DNA of 18,894 nucleotides from COE1 sp965114465. GTDB lineage: Bacteria > Bacillota > Clostridia > Lachnospirales > Lachnospiraceae. The DNA is taken from the NCBI GenBank assembly GCA_965114465.1, contig CBCOYO010000063.1:1-18894 (forward strand), in the 5' to 3' direction. A model generated the notes under the pieces. That model was not told where the DNA came from, did no database searches, and worked only from the letters and a program-made list of their open reading frames with translations. The position numbers were made by a program, and so were the translations under genes. Positions 1 to 6,685 of this stretch are shown in pieces (position 1 is the first letter of the stretch; each line of letters begins with the position of its first letter).

Positions 1-2
1 GC

Positions 3-203
3 AAAATTGGAGAAATAGACAAGCAAGATGTGTCACTTATTTTTCTACAGTTCCTTATGCAGGCGCGCTTTCGTGATAGATACCCAATACAGCAAAAATA
101 TTTGCCGTTTTGTTGCGCCGACCGCACGCCGCAAAATGGGAATTTCCCTCTGTGCGGCTGTGTGTATATAGTTATACTTAGCGTCAGTCTTTTCAACGCT
201 TAG
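3..203 (+). pseudogene. Possible 3' remnant of an unidentified coding region
   Basis: An open frame runs in from the left window edge and stops at a TAG at 201-203, the first bases of the inverted-repeat element that follows. Its first residues (KIGEIDKQDVSLIF) look protein-like. The rest is cysteine- and proline-rich and reads like non-coding DNA translated by chance. I do not recognise a family. The sequence from about 48 onward is probably mobile-element edge DNA rather than gene. The opposite strand also has a 100-codon open frame here (45-347), which crosses the inverted-repeat element and is judged spurious. Confidence 0.2.
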
Positions 204-379
204 GAACTGTTCAGAAATTACTTGTGACAAGTACGCCGTATAAATGTTCAGCTTCAAAGAAGAAAATCGCAGATATAGCAGGCAAAGACATAAAGTGCAA
301 TGCCTTATGTCAAGATTTTCTGATGCCGCAGATGGGCATTTAGACAAGTAATTGTCATAAGTAACTTATTAACCGTTCC
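203..379. mobile_element. MITE A: 177-bp element with terminal inverted repeats
   Basis: The left end (GGAACTGTTCAGAAATTACT, from 203) and the reverse complement of the right end (GGAACGGTTAATAAGTTACT, from 379) match over about 30 bp with around six mismatches. The same trinucleotide TTA flanks both sides (200-202 and 380-382), consistent with a 3-bp target duplication. The interior has no transposase frame. This is what a miniature inverted-repeat element, or the fused ends of a deleted insertion sequence, looks like. The parent family is not identified. Confidence 0.6.
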
Positions 380-397
380 TTAGTATAACCATCATAA

Positions 398-446
398 AAA
401 AACAAACCACTTCTGTAAAGAGCTTTTTACTAAGTGGTTTGTTTTT
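398..446 (-). terminator. Strong hairpin terminator, probably bidirectional
   Basis: A perfect 15-bp inverted repeat (AAAAACAAACCACTT at 398-412, AAGTGGTTTGTTTTT at 432-446) encloses a loop that itself can pair (GTAAA/TTTAC). The A-rich arm on one side becomes a U-tract in the minus-strand RNA, and the T-rich arm serves the plus strand. It lies 90 bp past the stop codon of the minus-strand anti-sigma-like gene and is the natural end of that operon. Confidence 0.8.
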
Positions 447-535
447 AGGGGTAAAAGGTTGGAATTGTTCTATCAATTCTTCCACACTTTTAATTCCAGT
501 ATAACCGCATCTGCGTTTTGGCAAGACGCACAAAT

Positions 536-2032
536 TTAATCCAAAGAAATCTCTGCCGAAACTATCGCTCTTTGTGCCGCCAATTCCATATTAATTGTCC
601 CATCAGCATTCTTAAAATCTTCATAATCTGTAAAAAGATAAATATAAAGCGTTGATAATGTTTTCTGATTTACAGCAAACGTCGTAATACCAGAAGTTGT
701 TGACATATCGCCCATTGGAAGGAGTTCTCCGTCTTGGTTACAGACAACGGTTTCGCATGGCTGCTTTCTGGTTGTCTGAATTTCTATATATTGCTGATAA
801 TCCATATCGGGTGCTTCTTCTCCTTCTTTTAAACCCAGCTTTTTTTCATAATCCGCGCGCGTGATATTTTTTTCTATATATTCTGTCGGCGTGTCGATAT
901 AGGTAACGACCTGATACGGAGAAACAAAAACTTTTTTGATTGTAAATCCGTTTGCTGCGCGGTTAACTTCGATTTCTTTTACAGATTCCATATCCGTGTG
1001 GTAAGGAATATTAAAGTTCCAATTTCCATCTATCCGATGTGCTTCCGCAATATTGTCTGGATTCGATATGGTGGTATCATCCCATCCAATACTTGAAAGC
1101 TGTAATGTAATGTTTCCTTGTTCTATCTTTTGTGCATTCATATCCAATTTTAACATTCCCGCAAATGTATGGTCATCTATTACTTTTCCCTCTAAGCTAT
1201 ATGCTGTTAAGGGATACCATTCGCTCTCGTCTGATAACTTCCAATCTCCTCTTAGATAAAGCATATCAGCCATCATATCTGTACTATTTTCATTTGTATT
1301 TGAAACATAATGAGCGGGGATATTGCTAAATCCGCCTTGTTCAGCGTAAACCTGCGCAGATAAAAAAACAGATAATCCGTCACAATACACTTCGGATGCA
1401 GTAATCGTAATGCCGTTGTCCGTAACTGTTACGCCCTCGGTACTGACAGCCTTATTTTTATCTGATGCTGCGCTCTGCCCTTCCCGTTCTATTAAATTTG
1501 TATCTGTGCCCTCCTGTATCAGTGAATCTGCCTTTTGGCTGTAATCACCAGAAAATGGCACTATATCTTCTATTTGTTCAAAAATCTTATTGAGAAACGG
1601 GATTTTAGATGCCAAAACAGGGTTGGAATAGCACACCACAAAACCTGCAATTAGAACTGCTGCTGCTGCCCCAGCCTTTTTCCATATTGGTAATTTCCCT
1701 GACTTTTTACTCGTTCCTCTTATTGCATTTCCAGCTTCTTTTTTCGTTTTTATTGCTGAATTTCCAGCTTCTTTTTTCGTTTTTATTGCTCCATTTTCAG
1801 CTTCTTTTCCAGTTTTTATTGCTGTATTTCCAGCTTCTTTTTTTGTTTCTATAATGGTTTTTCTATTTATATTTTCCATATTGTGATTTCCTATTATTTC
1901 CATCTCTGTGCCGTTTTGTTTACAAGGATAATCCGGTAAGTTTTCCAATGTTATTTCAAGTCTATCCCATATCTTCTGTGGTACAGCATTATCCTGTTGC
2001 ATTTTTTTCACCATATTGTCAAAATATCCCAT
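536..2032 (-). CDS. DUF4179-family membrane protein, likely anti-sigma factor
   Basis: 498 residues. Residues 1-60 are a cytoplasmic N-terminus of the kind that could hold a sigma factor. Residues 61-104 are four 11-residue repeats of the form I-x-T-x-K-E-A-x-N-x-A. A hydrophobic segment at about 120-138 follows a lysine pair (IWKKAGAAAAVLIAGFVV). The stretch after it (SNPVLASKIPFLNKIFEQIE) is the hallmark of DUF4179. The remaining ~350 residues should be outside the membrane. The gene starts 24 bp after the stop of an ECF sigma gene in the same direction, which is the usual sigma/anti-sigma arrangement. The start ATG has GAGGAGATGATTTTTA upstream. The role as negative regulator of the adjacent sigma factor is inferred from family and position. 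The signal sensed is unknown. The repeat insert between sigma-binding region and membrane anchor is unusual. Confidence 0.8.
   Translation of the reverse strand: MGYFDNMVKKMQQDNAVPQKIWDRLEITLENLPDYPCKQNGTEMEIIGNHNMENINRKTIIETKKEAGNTAIKTGKEAENGAIKTKKEAGNSAIKTKKEAGNAIRGTSKKSGKLPIWKKAGAAAAVLIAGFVVCYSNPVLASKIPFLNKIFEQIEDIVPFSGDYSQKADSLIQEGTDTNLIEREGQSAASDKNKAVSTEGVTVTDNGITITASEVYCDGLSVFLSAQVYAEQGGFSNIPAHYVSNTNENSTDMMADMLYLRGDWKLSDESEWYPLTAYSLEGKVIDDHTFAGMLKLDMNAQKIEQGNITLQLSSIGWDDTTISNPDNIAEAHRIDGNWNFNIPYHTDMESVKEIEVNRAANGFTIKKVFVSPYQVVTYIDTPTEYIEKNITRADYEKKLGLKEGEEAPDMDYQQYIEIQTTRKQPCETVVCNQDGELLPMGDMSTTSGITTFAVNQKTLSTLYIYLFTDYEDFKNADGTINMELAAQRAIVSAEISLD
1721..1852 (-). repeat. 33-bp in-frame tandem repeat, four copies
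   Basis: Four back-to-back 33-bp units inside the anti-sigma-like gene encode IETKKEAGNTA, IKTGKEAENGA, IKTKKEAGNSA and IKTKKEAGNAI. The DNA units are nearly identical (core TTCCAGCTTCTTTTTTCGTT on the plus strand). Recent expansion by slippage or unequal recombination is therefore likely, and copy number may vary between strains. An 11-residue period suits a charged helical (hendecad) stalk. Confidence 0.85.
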
Positions 2033-2056
2033 TAAAAATCATCTCCTCTCATTCCC

Positions 2057-2578
2057 TTAAACAATCCGCATTTTTTTTTGTGATTTCTGGCTGTACTGCT
2101 TTTCCATTTTCTGCCTCGCCGCGGCAAGTCTTGTGCTTACTGTATTCTCATTGATTTGCAGAATTTCCGCAATTTCTCGGATTTTAAATCCCTCAACATA
2201 ATGCAAAACTACCACAACACGATATTTCTCATCCAGGCACTGCAAAAACTGCTGCCATTCAACAGATGCATACTCTGGCTCTTCAACACCTGCTTCCGGC
2301 AAAATTTCACCGGAGATAATCCGGCTTCGTTTCTGATAAATTGCATTGCAATTATTAATTAAAATACGCGTCATCCATGTTTTAAAATATGCATCCTTCT
2401 TTAATGACGCCAACTTTTCCCAGCATAAAAGGGCCGTTTCCTGTATTGCATCCGCAACATCATCATCATTTTTTAAAATTGCTTTTGCCACCTTATACAT
2501 ATTAGGGGTATGTAATCTTATCAGCTCCCCAAAGGCTTCCTTATCACGCCGTTTGGCTTTAAATACTAAAATATCCAT
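2057..2578 (-). CDS. ECF-type RNA polymerase sigma factor
   Basis: 173 residues, a normal ECF sigma length. Sigma region 2 spans about residues 10-80 (DKEAFGELIRLH, then DVADAIQETALLCWEKL and YFKTWMTRILINNC). Sigma region 4 spans about 107-160 with the helix-turn-helix at 131-158 (FKIREIAEILQINENTVSTR). It would direct RNA polymerase to a small regulon, normally including its own promoter. A GAGGAG ribosome binding site sits 6 bases before the ATG. The downstream DUF4179 gene is its presumed anti-sigma factor. A ~100-bp hairpin repeat (family C) ends only 15 bp upstream of the ATG, so it must lie in the leader if transcription starts further upstream. No clear promoter could be assigned. Confidence 0.92.
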   Translation of the reverse strand: MDILVFKAKRRDKEAFGELIRLHTPNMYKVAKAILKNDDDVADAIQETALLCWEKLASLKKDAYFKTWMTRILINNCNAIYQKRSRIISGEILPEAGVEEPEYASVEWQQFLQCLDEKYRVVVVLHYVEGFKIREIAEILQINENTVSTRLAAARQKMEKQYSQKSQKKMRIV

Positions 2579-2593
2579 TAACTGCTCCTCTCT

Positions 2594-2694
2594 ATACTCA
2601 CGAACAATTCAATTCTCTTTTCTGCACAGCACAATTTGTCCGCCTATAAATTTGGTCTGTACAGAAATTGGAAAATCTTAACGGTCGCTAGTAT
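2594..2694 (-). repeat. Family C hairpin repeat, copy 1 (sigma gene leader)
   Basis: About 100 bp, with degenerate terminal inverted repeats starting ATACTCACGAAC (the right end reads ATACTAGCGACC on the opposite strand). A central hairpin has arms around CTGCACAGCACAATTT with a conserved GTCCGC..TATAA loop. A second copy lies at 9157-9256. In both places the element ends 15-28 bp upstream of a minus-strand start codon, next to the ribosome binding site. It is either a small mobile element or a structured leader. The stem here is less perfect than in copy 2. Confidence 0.65.
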
Positions 2695-2798
2695 TATTTA
2701 CTTTACACTTATTAGATAGGCAAACCTTAATTTTTCTTTGAAAAATTTTAAAATTTGCACAGATTTGTCCGTCATACAACAATTTTCATATTTTTCGT
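2695..2798. other. AT-rich intergenic spacer, no feature seen
   Basis: The spacer lies between the divergently transcribed sigma gene and the AAA-ATPase-like gene. It is very AT-rich and contains neither a convincing open frame nor a clear hairpin. The sigma-operon promoter should be here or inside the adjacent family C repeat, but no -35/-10 pair stands out. Confidence 0.4.
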
Positions 2799-2925
2799 CA
2801 TTCCTTTCCAAGGCACAAACAAATTGTGAAAGTTTTATCAAAATCTTTTACGCTTTCTGCCATTCCCTTCCAAGGCACAAACAAATTGTGAAAGTAATGA
2901 CAAATTCTTTCACTCTTCTGTCCAT
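2799..2925 (+). repeat. Family D tandem direct repeat, two ~62-bp units
   Basis: Unit 1 begins CATTCCTTTCCAAGGCACAA at 2799. Unit 2 begins CATTCCCTTCCAAGGCACAA at 2861. The units share a further ACAAATTGTGAAAGT and a degenerate GTGAAAG...CTTTCAC dyad, and the period is 62 bp. Related units, one inverted, occur at 5479-5748. No coding potential is seen. With only two units here and no spacer diversity, this is not a CRISPR array. The function is unknown: it may be a palindromic intergenic repeat or a set of protein-binding sites. Confidence 0.75.
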
Positions 2926-2978
2926 AATCGAACTACAAAAAATAATCTAAGAACGATAACTAAATTTACATTTTATAA

Positions 2979-3007
2979 CTGACAAAGCCAATACACCATG
3001 ATATAAT
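2979..3007 (+). promoter_or_regulatory. Sigma-A-type promoter of the AAA-ATPase-like gene
   Basis: CTGACA (2979-2984, five of six matches to consensus) is separated by exactly 17 bp from a perfect TATAAT (3002-3007). The predicted transcript starts near 3014, giving a leader of about 27 bases. An AAAGGAAA ribosome binding site lies at 3031-3038, just before the ATG at 3041. Confidence 0.8.
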
Positions 3008-3040
3008 AGTAAAAATCGGCAATTGAATTGAAAGGAAAAT

Positions 3041-4735
3041 ATGGTGAATATGGCAAGAACAATCAGCATTGGCGGACAGGATTTTGCGAAACTTATCACA
3101 AATCATTATTTTTATATTGATAAAACAATGTTTATTAAAGAATGGTGGGAAAACGGAGATGATGTTACTCTGATTACACGCCCTAGACGCTTTGGGAAAA
3201 CGTTGAATATGAGTATGATAGAGCAGTTTTTTTCGATTCAATATGCTGGCTGCGGTAATTTATTCGAAGGGCTTTCTATCTGGAAGGAAGAAACCTATCA
3301 GCAAATGCAGGGGACATACCCTGTGCTCAATCTCAGCTTTGCCTCCATAAAAGAAAATACTTACGAGAATACCAAAACTGCAATCTGTCAAATTTTTAGC
3401 GATATCTATAATAAATACCAATTTCTAAGGGACTGTGATGTGTTAACACATAGAGATAAAGCCTATTTTGACCGAGTTTCCGAACAAATGTATGAAAACG
3501 ATGCCGCAATCGCACTCTATAAGCTTTCCGATTTTTTGTATCGCTACTATGGCAAAAAACCAATAATCCTTCTTGACGAATATGATACACCATTGCAAGA
3601 GGCGTATATCCACGGATTTTGGAATGAAATTACAACATTTATAAGGAAGCTTTTTAATGCCTCCTTTAAAACCAACCCCTATTTTGACCGCGCAATTTTA
3701 ACAGGTATAACCAGAATTAGCAAAGAATCCGTTTTTTCCGATTTAAACAATCCCGAAGTGATAACAGCAACATCTGATAAATACACCACAGCCTTTGGCT
3801 TTACGCAAACCGAGGTAACGGCTGCGCTGCATGAATATGGGCTTATCCAAAAGGAAACCAAAGTAAAAGACTGGTATGATGGTTTTACTTTTGGCAGTAC
3901 CAAAAATATTTATAATCCATGGTCTATTATTAATTATTTAAAAAAACGAACATTCTCTGCTTACTGGGCAAATACCAGCAGCAACAGTCTTGTCAGTAAA
4001 CTAATCCGCGAAGGCAGCAAAGATATCAAAATGGTTATGGAAAATCTTCTAAAAGGCGGTCTACTCCATACCAAAATAGATGAACAAATCGTATTTAATC
4101 AACTAAATCATAACGATTCTGCAATATGGAGTCTATTGCTTGCAAGCGGATATCTCACTGTGGAAAAGCATACTATTGATGAAGAATCCGGAAAAGAAGA
4201 ATACGATTTAAAGCTTACCAATAAAGAAGTACACATTATGTTTGAAAATATTATTGAAAGCTGGTTTGGAAACAGCACTGCTTCCTATAATGATTTTATC
4301 AAAGCCTTGTTGGCAAATGACAAAAAAGCAATGAACCATTATATCAATGATATTGCACTTGCAACCTTCAGCTATTTTGACACGGGCAATAAACCCTCTG
4401 CTAAAGTAGAACCAGAACGGTTTTATCATGGATTTGTATTAGGGTTATTGGTTAATTTATCCGATAGATACATGATTACATCTAACCGCGAAAGTGGATT
4501 TGGTCGCTACGACGTAATGCTTGAACCTTATTCGCAGCAGGATAATGCAATCATCCTAGAATTTAAAGTCCATGAACCAGAGGAGGAAACCACCTTAGCA
4601 GACACCGTCGCTGCGGCGCTTTTGCAGATAGAGCAAAAAAATTACGCCGCATCGTTACAGGCAAAAGGGATTGCAAACAACCGCATCCGAAAATATGGAT
4701 TTGCTTTTGAAGGAAAACACGTTCTAATTGGATAA
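3041..4735 (+). CDS. AAA-ATPase-like / PD-(D/E)XK nuclease family protein
   Basis: 564 residues. The N-terminal AAA-ATPase-like domain (PF09820 type) carries the family's signature opening (IGGQDFAKLI, YFYIDKTMFIKE). It has a degenerate Walker A at 46-54 (TRPRRFGKT), a Walker B at 174-182 (PIILLDEYD) and LTGITRISKES at 220-230. The C-terminal PD-(D/E)XK domain (PF08011 type) shows the nuclease pattern GRYDVML (D491) followed by EFK (E507, K509). All these key residues are intact, so the protein is probably functional. The family is common and multicopy in Bacteroides and Clostridia, but its biological role is not established. A promoter lies directly upstream. Met1 (3041) and Met4 (3050) are both possible starts, and the AAAGGAAA site favours either within normal spacing. 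The 3' end overlaps the convergent MBL gene by 12 bp. Confidence 0.9.
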   Translation: MVNMARTISIGGQDFAKLITNHYFYIDKTMFIKEWWENGDDVTLITRPRRFGKTLNMSMIEQFFSIQYAGCGNLFEGLSIWKEETYQQMQGTYPVLNLSFASIKENTYENTKTAICQIFSDIYNKYQFLRDCDVLTHRDKAYFDRVSEQMYENDAAIALYKLSDFLYRYYGKKPIILLDEYDTPLQEAYIHGFWNEITTFIRKLFNASFKTNPYFDRAILTGITRISKESVFSDLNNPEVITATSDKYTTAFGFTQTEVTAALHEYGLIQKETKVKDWYDGFTFGSTKNIYNPWSIINYLKKRTFSAYWANTSSNSLVSKLIREGSKDIKMVMENLLKGGLLHTKIDEQIVFNQLNHNDSAIWSLLLASGYLTVEKHTIDEESGKEEYDLKLTNKEVHIMFENIIESWFGNSTASYNDFIKALLANDKKAMNHYINDIALATFSYFDTGNKPSAKVEPERFYHGFVLGLLVNLSDRYMITSNRESGFGRYDVMLEPYSQQDNAIILEFKVHEPEEETTLADTVAAALLQIEQKNYAASLQAKGIANNRIRKYGFAFEGKHVLIG

Positions 4736-5470
4736 CATATCCATTCCCTGCACTCTATCCTTTGTAAACACAATATCCGACCTGCCGCAGCGGTCTTGAT
4801 AAATGCTGTGGTAGGTTTCAAATCCGATTGTATTCTCCTTGGTGCTTTCATCAACTTTTAAATTCTTGATATTGCGAATATGTGCTAACAGCTTTTCTTT
4901 TGGATATTCCTCGCTGCTATGACCACATAAATAAGTATCAAAATCCAGTTTTATAGTATTTTGCAGTGTCTGATATAACTGTGCCATTGACAGCGCTCCA
5001 TAATTAAACAGCCACAAACCTTCATTTAAGGCATCTCCAGCAATCAAAAGGCGCTCCTCTAGCACCCAAAAGCCGACAGAACCTTTTGTATGCCCCAATA
5101 AAGGCACAATTTCTATATGAAGATTTCCCAATGAAATTGTTTCTCCGATGAATAGTTCCTTTAATTGGTATGTCTGCGGATTTTCTGAAAAATATCCAAT
5201 AACCTCCCATTCCTCGCGGACTGCCCAAACCGATGCAAACCAATGATTTCCGCCGATATGATCCGGATGCCCGTGACTGTTTGCCACCATATATGGCGTT
5301 TTCACAATATTCTCCACAAACGCCCGCAAATTGCGCCGTCCAAATCCGGTATCAACTAAAAGTGCCTTTTCATTTCCTTGAATCAAGGTACAAAAAACAC
5401 CATTATCCTCTGCAATCTGCCAAATATTATCCCGAATTTTCGTATATTGATATACATTATTATTTTGCAT
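4724..5470 (-). CDS. MBL-fold metallo-hydrolase
   Basis: 248 residues from the ATG at 5470. The frame extends to a TTG at 5491, but that lies inside the family D repeat. The AAAGGA at 5482-5487 serves the ATG, though at a long 11-base spacing. Metal ligands are all present: SHGHPDH (H66, H68, D70, H71), GHTKGS (H127), AGDALNEG (D146) and CGHS (H184). It is therefore a complete binuclear-zinc hydrolase of the metallo-beta-lactamase superfamily, cytoplasmic, with no signal peptide. The substrate is unknown; glyoxalase II-like or other small hydrolases share this layout. A 136-bp MITE has inserted 24 bp upstream of the ATG, separating the gene from whatever promoter it used. The ribosome binding site itself comes from the interrupted repeat. 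The stop codon lies inside the 3' end of the convergent AAA-ATPase-like gene. Confidence 0.88.
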   Translation of the reverse strand: MQNNNVYQYTKIRDNIWQIAEDNGVFCTLIQGNEKALLVDTGFGRRNLRAFVENIVKTPYMVANSHGHPDHIGGNHWFASVWAVREEWEVIGYFSENPQTYQLKELFIGETISLGNLHIEIVPLLGHTKGSVGFWVLEERLLIAGDALNEGLWLFNYGALSMAQLYQTLQNTIKLDFDTYLCGHSSEEYPKEKLLAHIRNIKNLKVDESTKENTIGFETYHSIYQDRCGRSDIVFTKDRVQGMDMLSN

Positions 5471-5478
5471 ATTTTTTG

Positions 5479-5748
5479 CATTCCTTTCCAAGGGTAACAG
5501 TTCAGATAACCCATTGAACTGTTACGTATCCAGCCATTGGAAATCGCTTCGCGATGGGCTGGATACCTCCAATCACTACATTTTATTACGGTCAGCGCAG
5601 TAAATGCGCAGACCTAGCTGAACTGTTACTTCCAAGGCACAAGAGTGAAAGAATTTGACAAAACTTTCACAATTTATTTGTGCCTTGGAAAGGAATGGCA
5701 AAAAGTATGAAAGTTTTATCAAGTTCTTTCACTCTTATCGCCATTCCT
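5479..5748. repeat. Family D inverted repeat array interrupted by MITE B
   Basis: With the MITE and one target duplication removed, the sequence starts CATTCCTTTCCAAGGCACAA. It then runs into an inverted unit (5640-5699) ending TTGTGCCTTGGAAAGGAATG, followed by a third partial unit (5708-5748) with GAAAG...CTTTCAC ending GCCATTCC. The two outer 20-mers are perfect reverse complements. The same units occur in direct orientation at 2799-2925. Together with MITE B this accounts for the whole gap between the MBL gene and the metallophosphoesterase gene. Nothing coding is seen. Confidence 0.7.
5494..5629. mobile_element. MITE B copy 1, with 8-bp target-site duplication
   Basis: A 136-bp element with perfect 12-bp terminal inverted repeats GTAACAGTTCAG/CTGAACTGTTAC. 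It is flanked on both sides by TTCCAAGG (5486-5493 and 5630-5637), an exact 8-bp duplication of the family D repeat it entered. The element contains three successive hairpins. The first is a left-end palindrome (GTAACAGTTCA, 9-base loop, TGAACTGTTAC). The second is ATCCAGCC/GGCTGGAT, enclosing ATCGCTTCGCGAT. The third is GGTCAGCGCA/TGCGCAGACC. It has no coding capacity. It is about 96% identical (6 differences) to the copy at 16169-16304. GTAA ends plus 8-bp duplication are what IS66-family elements produce, so mobilisation by such an element is a reasonable inference. Confidence 0.9.
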
Positions 5749-5770
5749 TTTACAAACAAAAATATTTTCT

Positions 5771-6640
5771 TTAATCAACAGCTCCATACAGCTCCTGATA
5801 TGCTTCTTCCCAATAACGCTCTGGTATATTGGGCCAAATGCATTCGCCTTGCTTTTGTTTGCATTTTTCCATAGCTTTATCTAAAAGGAAAGAATGCGAA
5901 TCTTCGCCTGTCCGAAGCGCAATTTTTGTCATTTTGCACCAATACGGAGCGATTTTATCAAGTCCTGCTTCATGCAATCGTGCAATTTCTTTCTCAACAT
6001 CATAATGCACTGTCAGAAATTCTTCTTTCCACAAGCTCCCGTCTTGTGACAAAATCATAAACTGTGCCCCCGTGCCTTTACTGTGAAGTGCCAATCCGAC
6101 CGATCCTGCATTTAGTATCGCTTTCTCTTGATATTCTATCTTATTTTGGATATGCGTGTGCCCGCATAAAATCAGGCGTGTGTTGCTTTGTTCCATTATT
6201 TCATATGTCGTTTCCATCTCCGGCAGCAATTTTTCATTGATTCTACGCGGTGAACCATGGCAGATTGTAATTGGTTCTATATCACCGAACTGTACTGTTT
6301 CCACAGCTTTCATCTGCTCAAAAAATAAAAAATCTTTTTCCGTTAAAGAATGATAGATATAATACAATGAACCTGTTGTGGAATCATATTGTTTCCAGCC
6401 CTGTGCTCCGCAACGACGGTAATTCAGCCAATAATCCTCTTTATTTCCGCGGACAAACGTGCATTGGTAACGATCGCGTATATGATAAATATACTCCATT
6501 GTTCTCTGCGGATACGCAAATTCCCCCAAATAATCACCCAAAAATAAAAAAGTATAAATATTCCGCGCAAGTGCATAATCCATACAAGCCTGAAACGCTT
6601 CAAAATTTCCATGTATATCTGATAAAACTGCAATTTCCAT
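5771..6640 (-). CDS. Calcineurin-like metallophosphoesterase
   Basis: 289 residues with every dimetal motif: SDIHGN (D8, H10), GDYLGE (D36), GNKE (N66), CHGS (H128) and GHTH (H161, H163). This is the compact Metallophos_2 (YfcE/MJ0936-like) type. The last ~90 residues after the catalytic fold are rich in charged helices and lack recognisable motifs. A phosphodiesterase or phosphatase activity is expected, but the substrate cannot be told from sequence. The protein is cytoplasmic, with no signal peptide. GAGGAG lies 9 bases before the ATG. It starts 45 bp after the stop of the YwqG-family gene in the same direction and is probably cotranscribed with it. Confidence 0.9.
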   Translation of the reverse strand: MEIAVLSDIHGNFEAFQACMDYALARNIYTFLFLGDYLGEFAYPQRTMEYIYHIRDRYQCTFVRGNKEDYWLNYRRCGAQGWKQYDSTTGSLYYIYHSLTEKDFLFFEQMKAVETVQFGDIEPITICHGSPRRINEKLLPEMETTYEIMEQSNTRLILCGHTHIQNKIEYQEKAILNAGSVGLALHSKGTGAQFMILSQDGSLWKEEFLTVHYDVEKEIARLHEAGLDKIAPYWCKMTKIALRTGEDSHSFLLDKAMEKCKQKQGECIWPNIPERYWEEAYQELYGAVD

Positions 6641-6685
6641 TGATCGAAATCTCCTCTATTCAATTTAACAGTTCCTTATTATTTT

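Noticed and set aside
45..347. 100-codon minus-strand open frame
   Set aside because: It crosses the left boundary and most of MITE A, has no ribosome binding site, and its composition (Cys/Leu-rich, no domain) fits repeat DNA translated by chance.
1609..1854. Plus-strand open frame rich in Leu/Phe (possible membrane protein)
   Set aside because: It is the antisense of the 33-bp tandem repeat in the anti-sigma-like gene. The hydrophobic repeats are a by-product of Lys/Glu/Ala codons read backwards.
2799..2925. CRISPR-like direct repeats
   Set aside because: Only two tandem units, diverging along the whole unit with no distinct spacers, and no cas genes.
5471..5491. Upstream TTG start for the MBL gene, adding seven residues
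   Set aside because: The codons lie in the family D repeat and precede the only plausible ribosome binding site; the ATG at 5470 starts the conserved region.
5494..5629. MITE B hairpins as a riboswitch or tRNA-like RNA
   Set aside because: The hairpins are bounded by inverted termini and target duplications and occur at an unrelated second site, so a mobile element explains them. No tRNA arm sequences were seen.
6660..6685. TTTAACAGTTCCTTA between the YwqG and metallophosphoesterase genes as another MITE A end
   Set aside because: Only about ten bases match and there is no partner end nearby; chance is adequate.
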